Below, in pieces: positions 55,666 through 63,639 of a DNA stretch of 64,000 bases; the stretch's first letter is position 1; the number at the start of each line of letters is the position of its first letter. The notes below the pieces were generated by a model. It saw only the letters and a program-made list of their open reading frames with translations. It was not told the DNA's origin and searched no databases. The position numbers and the translations under genes are program-made. The stretch is from Lachnospiraceae bacterium (GTDB lineage: Bacteria; Bacillota; Clostridia; Lachnospirales; Lachnospiraceae), in the NCBI GenBank assembly GCA_029008875.1, contig JAQXJP010000018.1, positions 1-64,000 on the forward strand, read 5' to 3'.

Positions 55666-55671
55666 CTGTCA

Positions 55672-56064
55672 TCAACTCAAATCAAGGATATGAGCCTCTA
55701 TCTCTTTAATAATTTGCTTAAATGCAACATCATCCTGCCCTGTGGGGTCCTGCAAACCCCAGTTGTCATCAAAAGGTCTTCCCACAAACGGGCATCCCAC
55801 ATCGCACCCCATCGAAATCACAATATCGGGCTTGGGTATTTCATCAATCCGTTTGCTGTGCTGGCCGTTCTTTTCCATATCAATTCCGTACATTTCTCTC
55901 ATGATGCGGACTGCATCCTGATTGATTTGAGGCATTACCGTTGTCCCGGCCGAATAACATTCGAAACGTTCCCCCATCAGATGATTGCCCAGTGCCTCCG
56001 CAATCTGGCTTCTGCAGGAATTGTGCACGCAGATGAATGCCACCTTTTTTCGACTGTCTGTCAT
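55672..56064 (-). CDS. arsC: Arsenate reductase, low-molecular-weight phosphatase type
   Basis: The 130-residue protein belongs to the thioredoxin-coupled ArsC family. The P-loop CVHNSCRS (nucleophilic Cys12, Arg18) is followed by IAEALGNHLMG and the later DVGCPFVG region, where resolving cysteines are expected, and FDDNWGLQDPTGQDD, which holds the general acid Asp. It reduces arsenate to arsenite for export. It ends the arsR-redox protein-arsP-arsC run, 66 bp after the permease. Confidence 0.92.
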   Translation of the reverse strand: MTDSRKKVAFICVHNSCRSQIAEALGNHLMGERFECYSAGTTVMPQINQDAVRIMREMYGIDMEKNGQHSKRIDEIPKPDIVISMGCDVGCPFVGRPFDDNWGLQDPTGQDDVAFKQIIKEIEAHILDLS

Positions 56065-56130
56065 TTTTCAAATCACCCCCTGTACTGTTCGCTGTATTAT
56101 CTCAAGTGTTCCGCCAATTGGCACCGCGCC

Positions 56131-57126
56131 TTAAATCACAAAATATTGTATTGCATTGAACAGATATCCGACAAGCATAATTCCCACCGTGCAGATCCCT
56201 ATAAACACACCGAGTAATTTGGGCTTTATGGCCTTCTTCAACATAATCATGGATGGCAAACTTAATGTAGTGACGCCCATCATAAAGGAAAGCACAACCC
56301 CGAGCTTGGCGCCTTTTGCCAAGAGCGCCTCCGCAATCGGAATACAGCCGAAAATATCCGCATACATCGGCACACCCGCGATTGTCGCGAAAATAACGCC
56401 AAAAGGATTTCCATTTCCGAGGAACCTTACGACCAAGTCTTCCGGAATCCAATTATGGATAAACGCTCCGATGCCCACGCCCACCAGAATGTAGGGAAAT
56501 ACTTTTTTGAAAGTCCCCGCCACCTGGTCTGCGGAATATTTCATGCGGTCTTTTACCTTGAGTTCCTCTTGGGGTATCTCAATCGATTTCGCATTTCGGA
56601 TAAAATCCTCCACCTGATTCTCGAGATGCATTTTCTCGATGAGGGTTCCTCCTCCCACCGCAATCACAAGGCCGAGAACTACATATACAATTGCCACTTT
56701 CCCGCCGAAGATACTCATCAAGAGCACCAGAGATCCGAGATCCACCATGGGGGAGGAAATTAAAAACGAAAATGTCACTCCCAGCGGAAGTCCGGCACCG
56801 GTAAATCCGATAAAAAGCGGAATGGATGAGCAGGAGCAAAACGGTGTCACGGTTCCGAGAAGAGCCGCTATGATATTGGCCCCCATTCCATGAAACCTTC
56901 CCAGAATCTTCCTGGTTCTTTCCGGCGGGAAATAACTTTGAATATAACTTATGAGAAATATGAGGGTGCACAACAGCAACACAATTTTGATCACATCATA
57001 GATGAAAAAATGAATGGTACCACCCAATTTTCCCGTAACATCCAATCCCAGAGTCTGCAACATATTCCCAATCAGGGCATGTAACCACTTCATGCCCAGT
57101 ATCTGATCTTGTATCATTGTCCACAT
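56131..57126 (-). CDS. arsP: Permease of the ArsP/YraQ (UPF0718) family
   Basis: The 331-residue membrane protein has about eight hydrophobic segments. Its hallmark is TPFCSCSSIPLFIGF, followed by GVTFSFLISSPMVDLGSL. The cysteine motif TPFCSCS is known in ArsP efflux pumps for trivalent organoarsenicals (methylarsenite, roxarsone) and is shared with wider YraQ permeases. In this operon it is flanked by a small thioredoxin-like protein and ArsC under an ArsR, so arsenical export is the likely task. No arsB, acr3 or arsA is seen. Confidence 0.85.
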   Translation of the reverse strand: MWTMIQDQILGMKWLHALIGNMLQTLGLDVTGKLGGTIHFFIYDVIKIVLLLCTLIFLISYIQSYFPPERTRKILGRFHGMGANIIAALLGTVTPFCSCSSIPLFIGFTGAGLPLGVTFSFLISSPMVDLGSLVLLMSIFGGKVAIVYVVLGLVIAVGGGTLIEKMHLENQVEDFIRNAKSIEIPQEELKVKDRMKYSADQVAGTFKKVFPYILVGVGIGAFIHNWIPEDLVVRFLGNGNPFGVIFATIAGVPMYADIFGCIPIAEALLAKGAKLGVVLSFMMGVTTLSLPSMIMLKKAIKPKLLGVFIGICTVGIMLVGYLFNAIQYFVI

Positions 57127-57140
57127 AATTCTTCCCCATG

Positions 57141-57374
57141 CTATTTGAGAAGTTTCTCGATCTCACTGCTCTTAAGCACCTTGCCCATCGATACAATTTT
57201 CTCATCGATGATAAGCGCCGGTGTGCTCATAATTCCGTAGCCGGCAATTACGGAGAAATCAGTGATGTACTCCACTTCCGCCTCCACATTGGCCTTGGCG
57301 ACTGCTTCCTTCGCATTTGCCAAGAGTGTCTCGCATTTGCTGCAACCTCCGCCCAATACTTTCACATTCATCAT
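57141..57374 (-). CDS. Thioredoxin-like small redox protein (CxxC, MTH895/TM0996 type)
   Basis: I choose ATG 57374, which follows GAGG and AAAGG; the in-frame ATG at 57383 directly abuts that site. The 77-residue protein has a thioredoxin fold with the active motif GGGCSKCE, a cis-proline region STPALIIDEKIV, and a C-terminal KSSEIEKLL. Such proteins usually accompany YraQ/ArsP permeases and ArsR regulators and may reduce or chaperone the metalloid. The start codon choice differs by only three residues and does not affect the call. Confidence 0.88.
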   Translation of the reverse strand: MMNVKVLGGGCSKCETLLANAKEAVAKANVEAEVEYITDFSVIAGYGIMSTPALIIDEKIVSMGKVLKSSEIEKLLK

Positions 57375-57459
57375 AATCCTCATCCTTTCCTATTCTACCG
57401 TGGGAAATCCCATCCGGAGTTATTTTCTACAGCAGCTTTGTAAATTCGTATCCTTCGGG

Positions 57460-57777
57460 TCATTTTCCACAGCAGCCTTGTAAATTCGTATCCTTCGAGT
57501 CATTTCCGCAACAAGTGATTTCTGCCACATAATCCTTGAACGCCTTGAATCTTTTGCAATTGATGGAGTAGTGCTGCCACTTGCCATCCTTGCGCGAACT
57601 CACCAGCCCGCAATCTCCAAGAACCCTCATGTGATGCGACAATGTGGGTTGTGTTACCTGCAACTCTTCCAGCAGATTACACCCGCACTTCTCTCCCTGC
57701 GTAAGCATTTCAATAATTTTTAACCGGTTCACATCTGACATTGCTTTGCAGATTTCTGCAACCTCTTCTCTGGTCAC
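57460..57777 (-). CDS. arsR: ArsR family metalloid-responsive repressor
   Basis: I place the start at GTG 57777, eight nt after AAGGGG; another GTG lies three codons up. The 105-residue winged-helix repressor has the sensor cysteines in GEKCGCNLLEEL at the start of the recognition unit and QPTLSHHMRVL as recognition helix. A C-terminal tail carries CC pairs (ITCCGND and LQGCCGK). It should leave the promoter when arsenite or antimonite binds. Immediately after its stop lies a second, diverged copy of the last 39 bp of the gene. The dyad-rich promoter upstream fits autorepression. Confidence 0.93.
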   Translation of the reverse strand: MTREEVAEICKAMSDVNRLKIIEMLTQGEKCGCNLLEELQVTQPTLSHHMRVLGDCGLVSSRKDGKWQHYSINCKRFKAFKDYVAEITCCGNDSKDTNLQGCCGK

Positions 57778-57798
57778 GGTTCCCACCCCTTTTCATAG

Positions 57799-57848
57799 AT
57801 AGATATATATCTATGTGATAGCATACCTCTTACATAGATATGTGTCAA
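57799..57848 (-). promoter_or_regulatory. ars promoter with two AT-rich dyads (ArsR operators)
   Basis: On the minus strand, TTGACA (57843-57848) and TATGCT (57820-57825) have a 17-bp spacer. The dyad ACATATCTATGT (57832-57843) overlaps the -35 and spacer, and ATAGATATATATCTAT (57799-57814) lies just downstream of the -10. Both share the core ATCTAT/ATAGAT. Confidence 0.82.
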
Positions 57849-57856
57849 TATGTTTT

Positions 57857-58900
57857 TCATGCTTTACCAATCAATTTGTTCCAGCCTTCATGCCCCTTCA
57901 TATATCCGAAGGACTCCTCATCCCGAAATCCGTCCAACAACTTTTCTCTTAAATCCTCCAGAAATGCACTTTTCGGCTCGCTGAATTGCATATGCTGAAA
58001 CAAGCTTGAATTTCGGAAATCGCAGAGACTGCCTACACTTTTCATCAATTGCTCCACTACACGATATGTTTCCTCAACATTTCTTTCCGTACAAACCACA
58101 TCCAGCATGGATGAGCACTCATGGTACTTTCCCATTTCAAAAACACCCGCGATGGTCCCCATCTTCTCCGCCAGGTTGCGAGCCCCTCGGATATCCCCCT
58201 CCTCGAGCGCCATTGTCATCATGAGAGAAAAAGTACCGTTCAAGGTCTGGTATTCTGAGTACAATATCTCCTCAAAGGTTTTATATGCATTTTCTATCTC
58301 TCCCTGCTCCTTATACAGCCTCCCCTGATATATCTTTTTCATAGGATCCGCGTTGGAAAAAAACCTCAGGTATTCCTCTGCCTTCGCATAATCCTTTTTC
58401 CTCAGATAAAAACCGAATAAAGAATCTGCTGCATTGCGTTTTATTTCTTCATTCTCATCATTCAATGCGATTTCGTACCATGCGTTGATTTGTTCGTCAT
58501 ACTTTTCCGATTCAACGCTATCATCTATAATCCTTCTCGCATCCAGCATGACTGCTACCTGCCATATAAGCATATTGCAGTTCGGATATTCCCTGATTTT
58601 CTCCAAGGCCCACTCGTATGTGCTTTCAAATCCTTCCGTATCAAACCTCTCATCCATTTGCCGAATAATATCATCAATTTCAGCAGGTGTCAGTTTCTCA
58701 TGAAATGACAGCAGCGTATCGAGTGAAATATGTAAGAGCCTTGCAATCGGAGCCAGCAACTCAATATCCGGATTGGAATTTCCATTTTCCCATTTACTCA
58801 CTGCAGGAGTCGTGACTCCCAGCCTGTTGGCCATTTCCTCCTGGGTCATCCCCGCTTCTTTTCTATGTTTTCTGATTACTTCTGCAATGTTCATTTCCAT
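57857..58900 (-). CDS. XRE family regulator with TPR-like C-terminal region
   Basis: The 347-residue protein has an N-terminal helix-turn-helix of the Cro/C1 type (IRKHRKEAGMTQEEMANRLG and TPAVSKWENGNSNPDIELL, residues 8-50). About 250 helical residues in TPR-like pairs follow (EEIKRNAADSLFGFYLRKKDY, KIYQGRLYKEQGEIENAYK). This layout is common in Clostridia, often for peptide- or stress-responsive regulators, but no ligand is evident. It is monocistronic with its own dyad-containing promoter. Neighbours do not reveal its target. Confidence 0.85.
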   Translation of the reverse strand: MEMNIAEVIRKHRKEAGMTQEEMANRLGVTTPAVSKWENGNSNPDIELLAPIARLLHISLDTLLSFHEKLTPAEIDDIIRQMDERFDTEGFESTYEWALEKIREYPNCNMLIWQVAVMLDARRIIDDSVESEKYDEQINAWYEIALNDENEEIKRNAADSLFGFYLRKKDYAKAEEYLRFFSNADPMKKIYQGRLYKEQGEIENAYKTFEEILYSEYQTLNGTFSLMMTMALEEGDIRGARNLAEKMGTIAGVFEMGKYHECSSMLDVVCTERNVEETYRVVEQLMKSVGSLCDFRNSSLFQHMQFSEPKSAFLEDLREKLLDGFRDEESFGYMKGHEGWNKLIGKA

Positions 58901-58938
58901 GAAGCCTCCTTAACGTATCTAAATCATTTTATGCATAA

Positions 58939-58967
58939 ATCATAACAGGAACCTGTATGACATACAA
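58939..58967 (-). promoter_or_regulatory. Promoter of the XRE gene with a dyad in the spacer
   Basis: On the minus strand, TTGTAT (58962-58967) and TATGAT (58939-58944) are spaced 17 bp. The perfect 12-bp dyad ACAGGTTCCTGT (58945-58956) fills the spacer next to the -10, a plausible autorepressor site. Confidence 0.6.
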
Positions 58968-58998
58968 TGGAGCTATTGTTAAATAGTTTTACATTTTA

Positions 58999-59799
58999 TT
59001 AACCGTTAGTTATATACTCCCCAAAATACTCTCGTATGATTTTTTCCACTTTCTCAATACTCAACACATGTTCTTTGGTTTCAAATGTAGTAATCAGATT
59101 GATGGATGGAAGAATTCCGTTTTCACAATATAGCTTTATTTTCTGGCAGGCCTGATTAATGTACTTTGCGTCATCCATCATTCCAAAATGTTCCCAATAA
59201 ATGAATACACCGGTTGTCGGATGCCTTATCACAAAATCCGGATACAGTGTGATGTTGTCTAAAACAAGCTTTTCTTCATAGCGGAAAGGTATTCTATTTT
59301 GATATAGTAGCATGTCAATAATCGCCTCTGACTTAGAGCGAAGCATTTTCCCAGATGTACCCTTTACGACCAAAGTTTCCAAATGCTTGTTGCACCTTTC
59401 GTACTCAGCATTTTGCCATTCCATAAGGCTATCCTTCATAGGGGTAAAGTGTTTCGCAAGCAATTTTCTATATTCCGGGTGATGTAGCAATTTTTCCGAT
59501 TTATCTTCTCTTAACAATATTTTTTGTAGATAAGAATTACAAGCCGAAAGTTCACATTCCAGTTCCTCTCTCCTGTACCTATAATACTTTTTTACAGCCA
59601 ACATTTCTGCAAGCTCTCTCTTATTTTTTGAAAGATAAGAAGTTTGGTTCTCCTCCTTCAAATACCATTTATAGCGGCTACTATTTTTTGCACAAAGCAG
59701 TTCTCCCCTAGGACATTTCTTTTCATAAGTACTTATTTTTTCAAGTTCACTTTCCACCTCCTCTTTTCTCTTTTTCACAGCATCGTAATCTATACTCAT
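58999..59799 (-). CDS. Nuclease-like hypothetical protein with N-terminal coiled coil
   Basis: ATG 59799 follows AAGGAG by seven nt, giving 266 residues; the longer frame above it is unsupported. Residues 1-100 are charged and helical (KKRKEEVESELEKISTYEKK). The C-terminal half carries SKSEAIIDMLLYQNRIPF, then LYPDFVIRHP, then FIYWEHFGMMDD. The spacing E...D...ExH resembles the PD-(D/E)XK nuclease core of Vsr/DUF559-like enzymes. That assignment is by eye. It sits directly beside the second 52-bp repeat array and lacks an obvious partner gene. Confidence 0.65.
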   Translation of the reverse strand: MSIDYDAVKKRKEEVESELEKISTYEKKCPRGELLCAKNSSRYKWYLKEENQTSYLSKNKRELAEMLAVKKYYRYRREELECELSACNSYLQKILLREDKSEKLLHHPEYRKLLAKHFTPMKDSLMEWQNAEYERCNKHLETLVVKGTSGKMLRSKSEAIIDMLLYQNRIPFRYEEKLVLDNITLYPDFVIRHPTTGVFIYWEHFGMMDDAKYINQACQKIKLYCENGILPSINLITTFETKEHVLSIEKVEKIIREYFGEYITNG

Positions 59800-59874
59800 A
59801 TTAGTTCTCCTTAACTTACACCGATTTATTTTGCTCTGTTCTCTCAATGTATTGTCCCCACGATTTTCTCCTGT

Positions 59875-60237
59875 CGGGGTACATACGCCCTCTTTCGTGC
59901 TTCCCTACCCCGCAAAATTTCCTCATCGGGGTACATACGCCCTCTTTCGCGCTTTCCTACCCCGCAAATTTTCCTTTCCGGGGTACATACGCCTTCTTGT
60001 GCACTTTCCTGCCCCGCAAATTTTCCTCTCCGGGGTACATACGCCTTCTTGCGCACTTTCCTACCCCGCAAGCCCTTTCCTACCGGGGTACATACGCCCT
60101 CTTTCGCGCTTTCCTACCCCGTTTGTCTTTCTCGCCGGGGTACATACGCCCTCTTGTATACTTTCCTACCCCGCAAGTCTTCCCGCCGGGGTACATATAT
60201 CCTCTTGCATGCTCTCCTACCCCGGTAGTTCCAACTA
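59875..60237. repeat. Seven tandem 52-bp hairpin units (CGGGGTA...TACCCCG), array 2
   Basis: Seven units of 51-53 bp start with CGGGGTACATACGCC and end the conserved part with TTTCCTACCCCG, followed by a 13-15 bp variable linker such as CAAATTTTCCT. Stem CGGGGTA/TACCCCG, loop about 24 nt. A partial eighth unit (CGGGGCATAG) runs into the last codons of comEC, whose stop is at 60235. On the minus strand the loop shares GGAA.GCG..AAA...TGTACCCC with array 1. Confidence 0.93.
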
Positions 60238-61929
60238 CGGGGCATAGCATCGACTAATATCTTCATCAAACCCAATAATCTCTATTCTCTCCCTATTTAT
60301 ATTCAATTTAATCGCACCCATTTTATCTGTTCGAAACGCCTCACACCCAACTTCCCTGAGTCTTTCCATCGTCTCCTCATGGGGATGCCCATAGGAATTG
60401 CTCTCACTGCAGGACACGGATGCCAGCTCCGGCTCTATCGCTTCCAGCCAAGCCGCGCAGCTGGAATACCTTGAACCATGATGGTTGACTTTGTAAAAGT
60501 CCACATCTAGAAAAGGCGTTTGTTCTTCCGACGTTCTATCCCCGTATTGTTCCACAAGGATTCTCTCCACCTCCGATGAGATATCGCCAGCGAACATACC
60601 ACGAAAGTTCGCATCCTCGAAAACAAACGTTAGGCTCATATCATTTCTGTCCGCGCTGACATACTCTCTGTATGTATCCCCCGCTTCCTCGGTGGAACCT
60701 TTCACAACATTCCCTGTGCCATCCCCCGTTTCCTCCGATTGCTTTCCCGCAGGCCACAGAAATGTTATCCTCGATTTCTTCATCCGGAGGACATCCCCCG
60801 CCTTCACAGGCACAATCTGCGTGCGGGTTTTCTCCGCCAGCGCCAGCAGATCCTGTATCGCCTCATCCTCCATCGCCGATTCTGCCATCACCAGATAATC
60901 GATCTCATACCCGGATTCCATCACTTCCTTCAGACCGCTGATGTGATCCTCATCCCCGTGGGATACCATCCAATAATCGATGTGATCCGCTCCCTTCGCC
61001 TTCAAGAAGGGAAGGATTCGGTAGGTACCCACCGCTTTCACGTTGGTGCTTCCGCCATCCACAAAAAGGCATGCTCCCTCCTCGGTTCGGATAAAGGTGC
61101 CGTCCCCCTGGCCCACATCCAACACATCCACCTCGGGGCTCCTATTCCCAGGAACCAGGGCAAGCAGCAGGAGAAAAAGCATCCCACACACCCGAATACA
61201 ATGGCGCTCTCGGAACTTCTTCCACAACCAAGCCAGTGCAAGGAGCGCTGCATAAAACAGCACCACCCGAAAAAGCGTCGGTTTCCCCACAATCAATCCC
61301 GACTTCGGAAGCCGAAGCAACAGGGTCGCGGCCCCATCGTATAGATTGAGAATCAAGCGGCAGGGAAAAAGAATGATTCGGGCAATCCCCATATTCACAC
61401 AGCCAACAAGTCCACCTGCCAGGCCACACAGAAAAAGCACGGGCATCAGGGGAAGCACAAGCAGATTCAGCAGTGCACCATAGGTAGGAATTTCATAGTA
61501 ATAAAAAGCTACCAGCGGCATCGTTCCAAGCCAAACCATCAAGCTCCCGTAGACATGGTTGATTCGTTTCCCGCTCCGAGACATCCCATGTCCATCCTGC
61601 GGCCTTATCTGAATGCTCGAGCCTGCAATTCCGATTACAAGAATCGCCACCACCGAAAATTGGAACCCGGAATACCACAGCAAAAAAGGATTCTGCCACA
61701 GCAGAAGAATGACCATTCCTCCCAGAGAATTCAGCATATCGTAAGTTCTCCCCAGCACCCCGGCCAGCATAGCCAGAAAAGCCATCCCCACCGCTCTCCT
61801 GATGGAGATACTGTTTCCGGTCATGGAAGCGTACGCCAGCAAAGCGGAAAAAGCAACCGCAAAGGATGCCAAAAAACCTGCCCTCCTTCTCCGCAAAAAG
61901 CGGTAGAGCCCCATGCCCACCATGGACAC
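60235..61929 (-). pseudogene. comEC: 5'-truncated comEC (DNA uptake channel), half of the competence domain lost
   Basis: The frame is open from GTG 61929 for 564 residues. It begins inside the family motif SGLHxS: the codons ahead read (A)GLHVSMVG, and three codons further up is an in-frame TAG, beyond which coding character ends. The N-terminal membrane and OB-like part and the start of the competence domain (roughly 200-300 residues in relatives) are missing. What remains is several membrane helices and an intact metallo-beta-lactamase domain with LDVGQGDG (270-276) and HGDEDH (324-329). As a DNA channel it should be non-functional. No good ribosome site precedes the GTG. The 3' end merges with the repeat array. 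Confidence 0.85.
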
Positions 61930-62051
61930 ATGCAGCCCCGCCTAGCTTAACTCTCTAAAAAGAAATGTATTATTATATTATAGAAGAAACACTTCCTCCC
62001 CCTATGTTATACCTGCGCGCATAACTATGACTATTTATCCCCCTTCAAAAG
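61930..62051. other. Junction region upstream of truncated comEC, no gene seen
   Basis: This AT-rich stretch contains TATAATATAATAATA and a GTTAT/ATAAC imperfect dyad, but I find no reading frame with a ribosome site. It separates the comEC remnant from unrelated small genes and should hold the deletion or insertion end point. Confidence 0.5.
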
Positions 62052-62082
62052 AAAAATCGGCCAACCGCTACTGGTCAACCGA
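62052..62082 (-). terminator. Terminator overlapping the end of the 67-residue gene
   Basis: On the minus strand, TCGGTTGACC and GGTTGGCCGA pair and are followed by TTTTTCTTTT; the left arm includes the last codons. Confidence 0.75.
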
Positions 62083-62271
62083 CTTCAAATTCTCATCATT
62101 CATCTGCGCAATTTTCGTTGCGAACTTATCATAATATTTCAAAATTATTTCTGCCATAAAGTTGCAAAATCTATCCTCCCTAGCTTTTAATTCAAGCTCG
62201 TCTTGTCTATTTTCAGCAACAGGCCCATACAGTTCAATGCCATTCTTTACCCCAATCAATTCATATTTCAT
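62068..62271 (-). CDS. Hypothetical protein, 67 residues
   Basis: The small soluble protein starts KYELIGVKNGIELYGPVAEN and ends in a charged helix. I do not recognise it. A GAAGTGAG site precedes ATG 62271, and the gene lies 16 bp after the YbjQ-family gene, so the two are co-transcribed. It is followed by a good terminator, which supports it being real. Confidence 0.6.
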   Translation of the reverse strand: MKYELIGVKNGIELYGPVAENRQDELELKAREDRFCNFMAEIILKYYDKFATKIAQMNDENLKSVDQ

Positions 62272-62287
62272 ATTCTCACTTCTTTCT

Positions 62288-62602
62288 TTAGTTCAAAGAC
62301 ACACAAGTTCCCTGAACTGTGACTAATACTTCCTGAAGCACACCAGTATGTGTAATCGTGGTAGTAAGCCCAACTATAGCGTCTGCATTGAAATTATTAA
62401 CCGCTCTTCTCATTGCTCGGCTAACTGCTTTTTGATAAGCCTCATCAAAATTGACATCTTGGTTATGAATACCATCTACTGCCTTATATGCTTCGCTTCC
62501 AGAAACCACTCCTAAATAATTTGTTATCTCACGATTAACTATGTAATCCGTAGTAGTAACAATGATACTTTTTACTTCTTCTGATTTTTTATTTCCGAAC
62601 AT
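62288..62602 (-). CDS. YbjQ/UPF0145 family protein
   Basis: The 104-residue protein shows the family pattern IIVTTTDYIVNREITNYLGV followed by VSGSEAYKAV and a C-terminal AIVGLTTTITHTGVLQEVLVTVQGT. YbjQ proteins form pentameric rings, sometimes called heavy-metal binding, with no proven role. It is preceded by a lipoprotein gene (20-bp gap) and followed by the 67-residue gene in one apparent operon. Confidence 0.85.
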   Translation of the reverse strand: MFGNKKSEEVKSIIVTTTDYIVNREITNYLGVVSGSEAYKAVDGIHNQDVNFDEAYQKAVSRAMRRAVNNFNADAIVGLTTTITHTGVLQEVLVTVQGTCVSLN

Positions 62603-62622
62603 ATTCCTTCTCCTTCGCGCAT

Positions 62623-63042
62623 TTAATCAAGCGTAATTTCTATCTTCTGTCCATCGCTGCATTCTAATGTGACTGTTGATTTATCCTCAAGCTGGAATAA
62701 CCATACTATATTAGCTGTTGTTCCTGATTGTACTGAAGCATCACATTGAATGGATCCTTCTATTTTCTGACCTGTGAATACCATTACTGGAATTTCCGTT
62801 CCATTCTGAAATGCCTTTACATCTATAGCTTCACATGGCAATACTGTCTCTTCACTATTATTGGTAAAGGTGAAAAAAGCAGCTACAAGTTCCATGTCGA
62901 CACCCATACTATCTCCAGATATCACTTTCCCTTCTACAAAGTTCTGTGTGTATTTTGGTTCACTTTCTCCTCCAGAGCAAGCCACCAAAGTCAGCATACA
63001 TATCAGCATTAATACAATACTACGCACTTTATTCATAAGCAT
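62623..63042 (-). CDS. Small lipoprotein with immunoglobulin-like (DUF5067-type) domain
   Basis: ATG 63042 follows AAGGGAG by four to five nt; the frame is open above it without support. The 139-residue product has a lipoprotein signal (SIVLMLICMLTLVAC, with lipidated Cys in LVAC). It is followed by a beta-rich domain with FFTFTNNSEETVLPCEAIDVKAFQ and a C-terminal strand set, as in DUF5067/DUF4352-type surface lipoproteins. Function unknown. It is anchored outside the membrane and encoded in a run of small genes. Confidence 0.78.
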   Translation of the reverse strand: MLMNKVRSIVLMLICMLTLVACSGGESEPKYTQNFVEGKVISGDSMGVDMELVAAFFTFTNNSEETVLPCEAIDVKAFQNGTEIPVMVFTGQKIEGSIQCDASVQSGTTANIVWLFQLEDKSTVTLECSDGQKIEITLD

Positions 63043-63050
63043 ATTCTCCC

Positions 63051-63626
63051 TTATCTTATTTCTGGTAATGGCAATGTATTTACCGCTTTTATAAATTTCT
63101 TCCACAAAGGCGGATAATCATTGCTACCATACCATTCTTTTTCATCTTGTCCATTAAGTCGAACTCTTATTGTCCATTGAGTCCCATCCAGTACTCCTGG
63201 ATCCACATATTCATCTTTCCATTCCCATAGGCAGCATCGATAAATCCCAGTAATGAACTTCACAAATTCTTCTTCGGATATTTCTGTTTTCATTGCATCT
63301 TCAGGATTGGCAAAACCTGGTGCATAAGCGGCTGTATATCTTCCATTATCATTTTCTACCATTATTCTCGAATAACCGCAGAAAAATCCACCAATCTGAA
63401 ATTCGAAATATTCTGTCTTTGCAAGTTTCTCCTCAAAAGGATACAAGATGTCTTTTTCACAGTCTTTACAATGATGTGTTGGCGTAGGCTCGATGATACA
63501 ACAACCTCCTAATACCACACTTCCAGAATTTAATTCATCTTCCAATTCAGGAGTAAACGCCGGCATTCCCCATAATATTTTCGCAGTATTGTTTCCGCCA
63601 CATAACGGACATATTCTATTTGCCAT
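63051..63626 (-). CDS. Hypothetical protein with N-terminal zinc ribbon
   Basis: ATG 63626 follows GGGGAGG. The 191-residue soluble protein starts ANRICPLCGGNNTAKILWGM and has HHCKDCEKDI near residue 51-60; the two CxxC pairs suggest a zinc ribbon. The rest (YFEFQIGGFFCGYSRIMVEN, WKDEYVDPGVLDGTQWTIRV) is mixed alpha/beta and unrecognised. Similar small proteins occur among immunity genes of secreted toxins, but nothing here proves that. It ends nine bp before the lipoprotein gene. Confidence 0.7.
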   Translation of the reverse strand: MANRICPLCGGNNTAKILWGMPAFTPELEDELNSGSVVLGGCCIIEPTPTHHCKDCEKDILYPFEEKLAKTEYFEFQIGGFFCGYSRIMVENDNGRYTAAYAPGFANPEDAMKTEISEEEFVKFITGIYRCCLWEWKDEYVDPGVLDGTQWTIRVRLNGQDEKEWYGSNDYPPLWKKFIKAVNTLPLPEIR

Positions 63627-63639
63627 AGTAACCTCCCCT

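Noticed and set aside
59844-60257. Three reading frames of 75-138 residues across array 2 (both strands)
   Set aside because: They only arise because the 52-bp repeat happens to be stop-poor. The unit is not a multiple of three, the peptides change frame at each copy, and none has a ribosome site.
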